5,962 bases of DNA from positions 1 through 5,962 of the forward strand of contig JAGQJJ010000281.1 of NCBI GenBank assembly GCA_020430675.1. The letters run 5' to 3'. Both the position numbers and the translations under genes were made by a program. Position 1 is the stretch's first letter. Each line of letters begins with the position of its first letter. Shown here one piece after another: positions 4,967-5,962 of the stretch. Source of the stretch: Myxococcales bacterium. Its GTDB lineage: Bacteria > Myxococcota > Bradymonadia > UBA7976 > UBA1532. The notes below the pieces were generated by a model. It was not told where the DNA came from. It searched no databases and saw only the letters and a program-made list of their open reading frames with translations.

Positions 4967-5962
4967 GTGCATCGTGGATTGGTCGTTGCGATCGCGGGCG
5001 CGACCGGCGCCGTTGGCGAAGAGATGCTCGCCGTCCTGGCGGAGAGCACGTTGCCGGTCGAGCGAGTCGTGCCGCTGGCCTCGGCCCGATCGGCCGGGCG
5101 CACCATCGAGTGGCGGGGCGAAGAGGTGCCCGTCGAGGTGCTTGGCGACGACAGCTTCACCGGCGTCGACCTCGCCCTGTTCTCGGCGGGCGCCAGCATC
5201 AGCGAGCAGTACGCGCCGAAGGCCGTCTCGGCCGGCGCGATCGTGGTCGACAACAGCCGCGCGTTCCGCATGCACCCCGAGGTGCCCTTGGTGGTGCCCG
5301 AGGTCAACGCGCCCGCGCTGGCCGAGCACCATGGCATCATCGCCAACCCCAATTGTTCGACGATTCAGATGGTGGTCGCGCTGGCCCCGCTGCACGCGCG
5401 GGCCGGGCTGCGCCGGGTGGTCGTCAGCACCTACCAGGCGGCTTCTGGAGCGGGTCGCGCGGCGATGGATGAGCTGCGCGACCAGACCGTAGCGCTGCTC
5501 AACTTCCGCGAGCCGCCCATCAAGGCCTTCCCGCGCCGACTGGCCTTTGACGTGGTCCCGCAGATCGACCGCTTCGAGCCTGACGGCTTTACCCGGGAAG
5601 AGCACAAGATGGTCAACGAGACGCGCAAGATCATGGGCCTGCCCGGCCTGCCGGTCTGCGCCACCTGCGTGCGGGTGCCGGTCTTCATCGGACACGCCTG
5701 TAGCGTCAACGCCGAGTTCGAGCGCCCGATCACGGTCTCGGAAGCGCACGCCGCGCTGTCCGACTGGCCGGGCATCGTCGTGCATGCCGAGCCGGCGCCG
5801 CGGCCGATGGCCGACGACGTGGCCGGCGTCGATCCGGTGCATGTTGGCCGTGTGCGGCAGGATCCTTCGGTGCCGAACGGGCTCGCCTTGTGGGTGATGG
5901 CCGACAACCTGCGCAAAGGCGCGGCGACCAACGCGGTGCAGATCGCCGAGGCGCTGGCTGCC
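4967..5962 (+). CDS. asd: Aspartate-semialdehyde dehydrogenase, 3' end cut by window edge
   Basis: The enzyme reduces aspartyl-4-phosphate to aspartate-4-semialdehyde with NADPH in the cytoplasm. This is the branch point to lysine/diaminopimelate, threonine and methionine. The 332 visible residues hold all key parts. GATGAVG (11-17) is the nucleotide-binding loop. The catalytic Cys130 sits in NPNCST. Gln157 in TYQAASGAG, the EEHKMVNETRKI segment (211-222) with Lys214, Arg236 in CVRVPVF and His243 in GHAC follow. The Cys-to-Gln spacing (27) and Arg-to-His spacing (7) equal those of Escherichia coli Asd (C135/Q162, R267/H274). With the catalytic Cys present it is not the inactive Usg-type paralogue. 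The sequence reaches KGAATNAVQIAEALAA, the usual C-terminal helix, so only a few residues and the stop are missing. The start is GTG 4967 behind GGAGG; TTG 4964 or TTG 4979 are alternatives. It has its own promoter and is divergent from the lipoprotein gene. Downstream context is not visible. Confidence 0.97.
   Translation, partial: MHRGLVVAIAGATGAVGEEMLAVLAESTLPVERVVPLASARSAGRTIEWRGEEVPVEVLGDDSFTGVDLALFSAGASISEQYAPKAVSAGAIVVDNSRAFRMHPEVPLVVPEVNAPALAEHHGIIANPNCSTIQMVVALAPLHARAGLRRVVVSTYQAASGAGRAAMDELRDQTVALLNFREPPIKAFPRRLAFDVVPQIDRFEPDGFTREEHKMVNETRKIMGLPGLPVCATCVRVPVFIGHACSVNAEFERPITVSEAHAALSDWPGIVVHAEPAPRPMADDVAGVDPVHVGRVRQDPSVPNGLALWVMADNLRKGAATNAVQIAEALAA

Noticed and set aside
4832..5842. 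Upstream continuation of the lipoprotein frame (337 further codons on the minus strand)
   Set aside because: It is antisense to asd, whose catalytic residues are all present on the plus strand. The lipoprotein signal peptide begins at 4831 or 4804, so the extension is only a long stop-free frame.

Overview
The window is GC-rich throughout and reads as a piece of chromosome from a Myxococcota-like (former deltaproteobacterial) bacterium. That assignment is an inference. It rests on the strong G/C bias at third codon positions, a cysteine-rich lipoprotein with an Asp/Ala/Pro spacer, single-pass membrane proteins with long charged or Pro/Ala-rich disordered segments, and a PEGA-type domain. No rRNA, tRNA, CRISPR array, insertion sequence or phage gene was seen. 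There are five protein-coding genes, two of them cut by the window edges.

Layout, left to right. (1) A fumarylacetoacetate-hydrolase-family enzyme lies on the minus strand (604 down to the left edge). It is nearly complete and lacks only its extreme C-terminus. (2) Upstream of it on the same strand, separated by 55 nt, is a 357-residue single-pass membrane protein (1733 to 660). Its outer domain looks like a PEGA domain split by a Pro/Ala/Glu/Gly linker, which is encoded by a perfect 18-bp tandem repeat. These two genes could share a transcript. (3) A 270-nt divergent control region (1734-2003) leads on the plus strand to a 279-residue protein (2004-2843). It has a Glu/Ala/Arg coiled coil, one membrane span and an acidic/Pro-rich then basic tail. 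(4) A 209-nt convergent spacer (2844-3052) holds two GC-rich hairpins, one of them 12 bp in total. (5) On the minus strand (4831 to 3053) lies a 592-residue lipoprotein with about 67 cysteines in its mature form. (6) A 135-nt divergent region (4832-4966) leads to aspartate-semialdehyde dehydrogenase (asd) on the plus strand, which runs off the right edge within a few residues of its expected end.

Functionally, asd (lysine/threonine/methionine and diaminopimelate synthesis) and the FAH-family enzyme are metabolic genes of recognised families. The three genes between them encode envelope-associated proteins of unknown function. The two single-pass proteins are transcribed divergently from one control region, which makes a functional link possible but not shown. 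I see no evidence of a defence system, mobile element or other multi-gene novel system. The most unusual items are the repeat-split PEGA domain, the very cysteine-rich lipoprotein and the structured convergent spacer.
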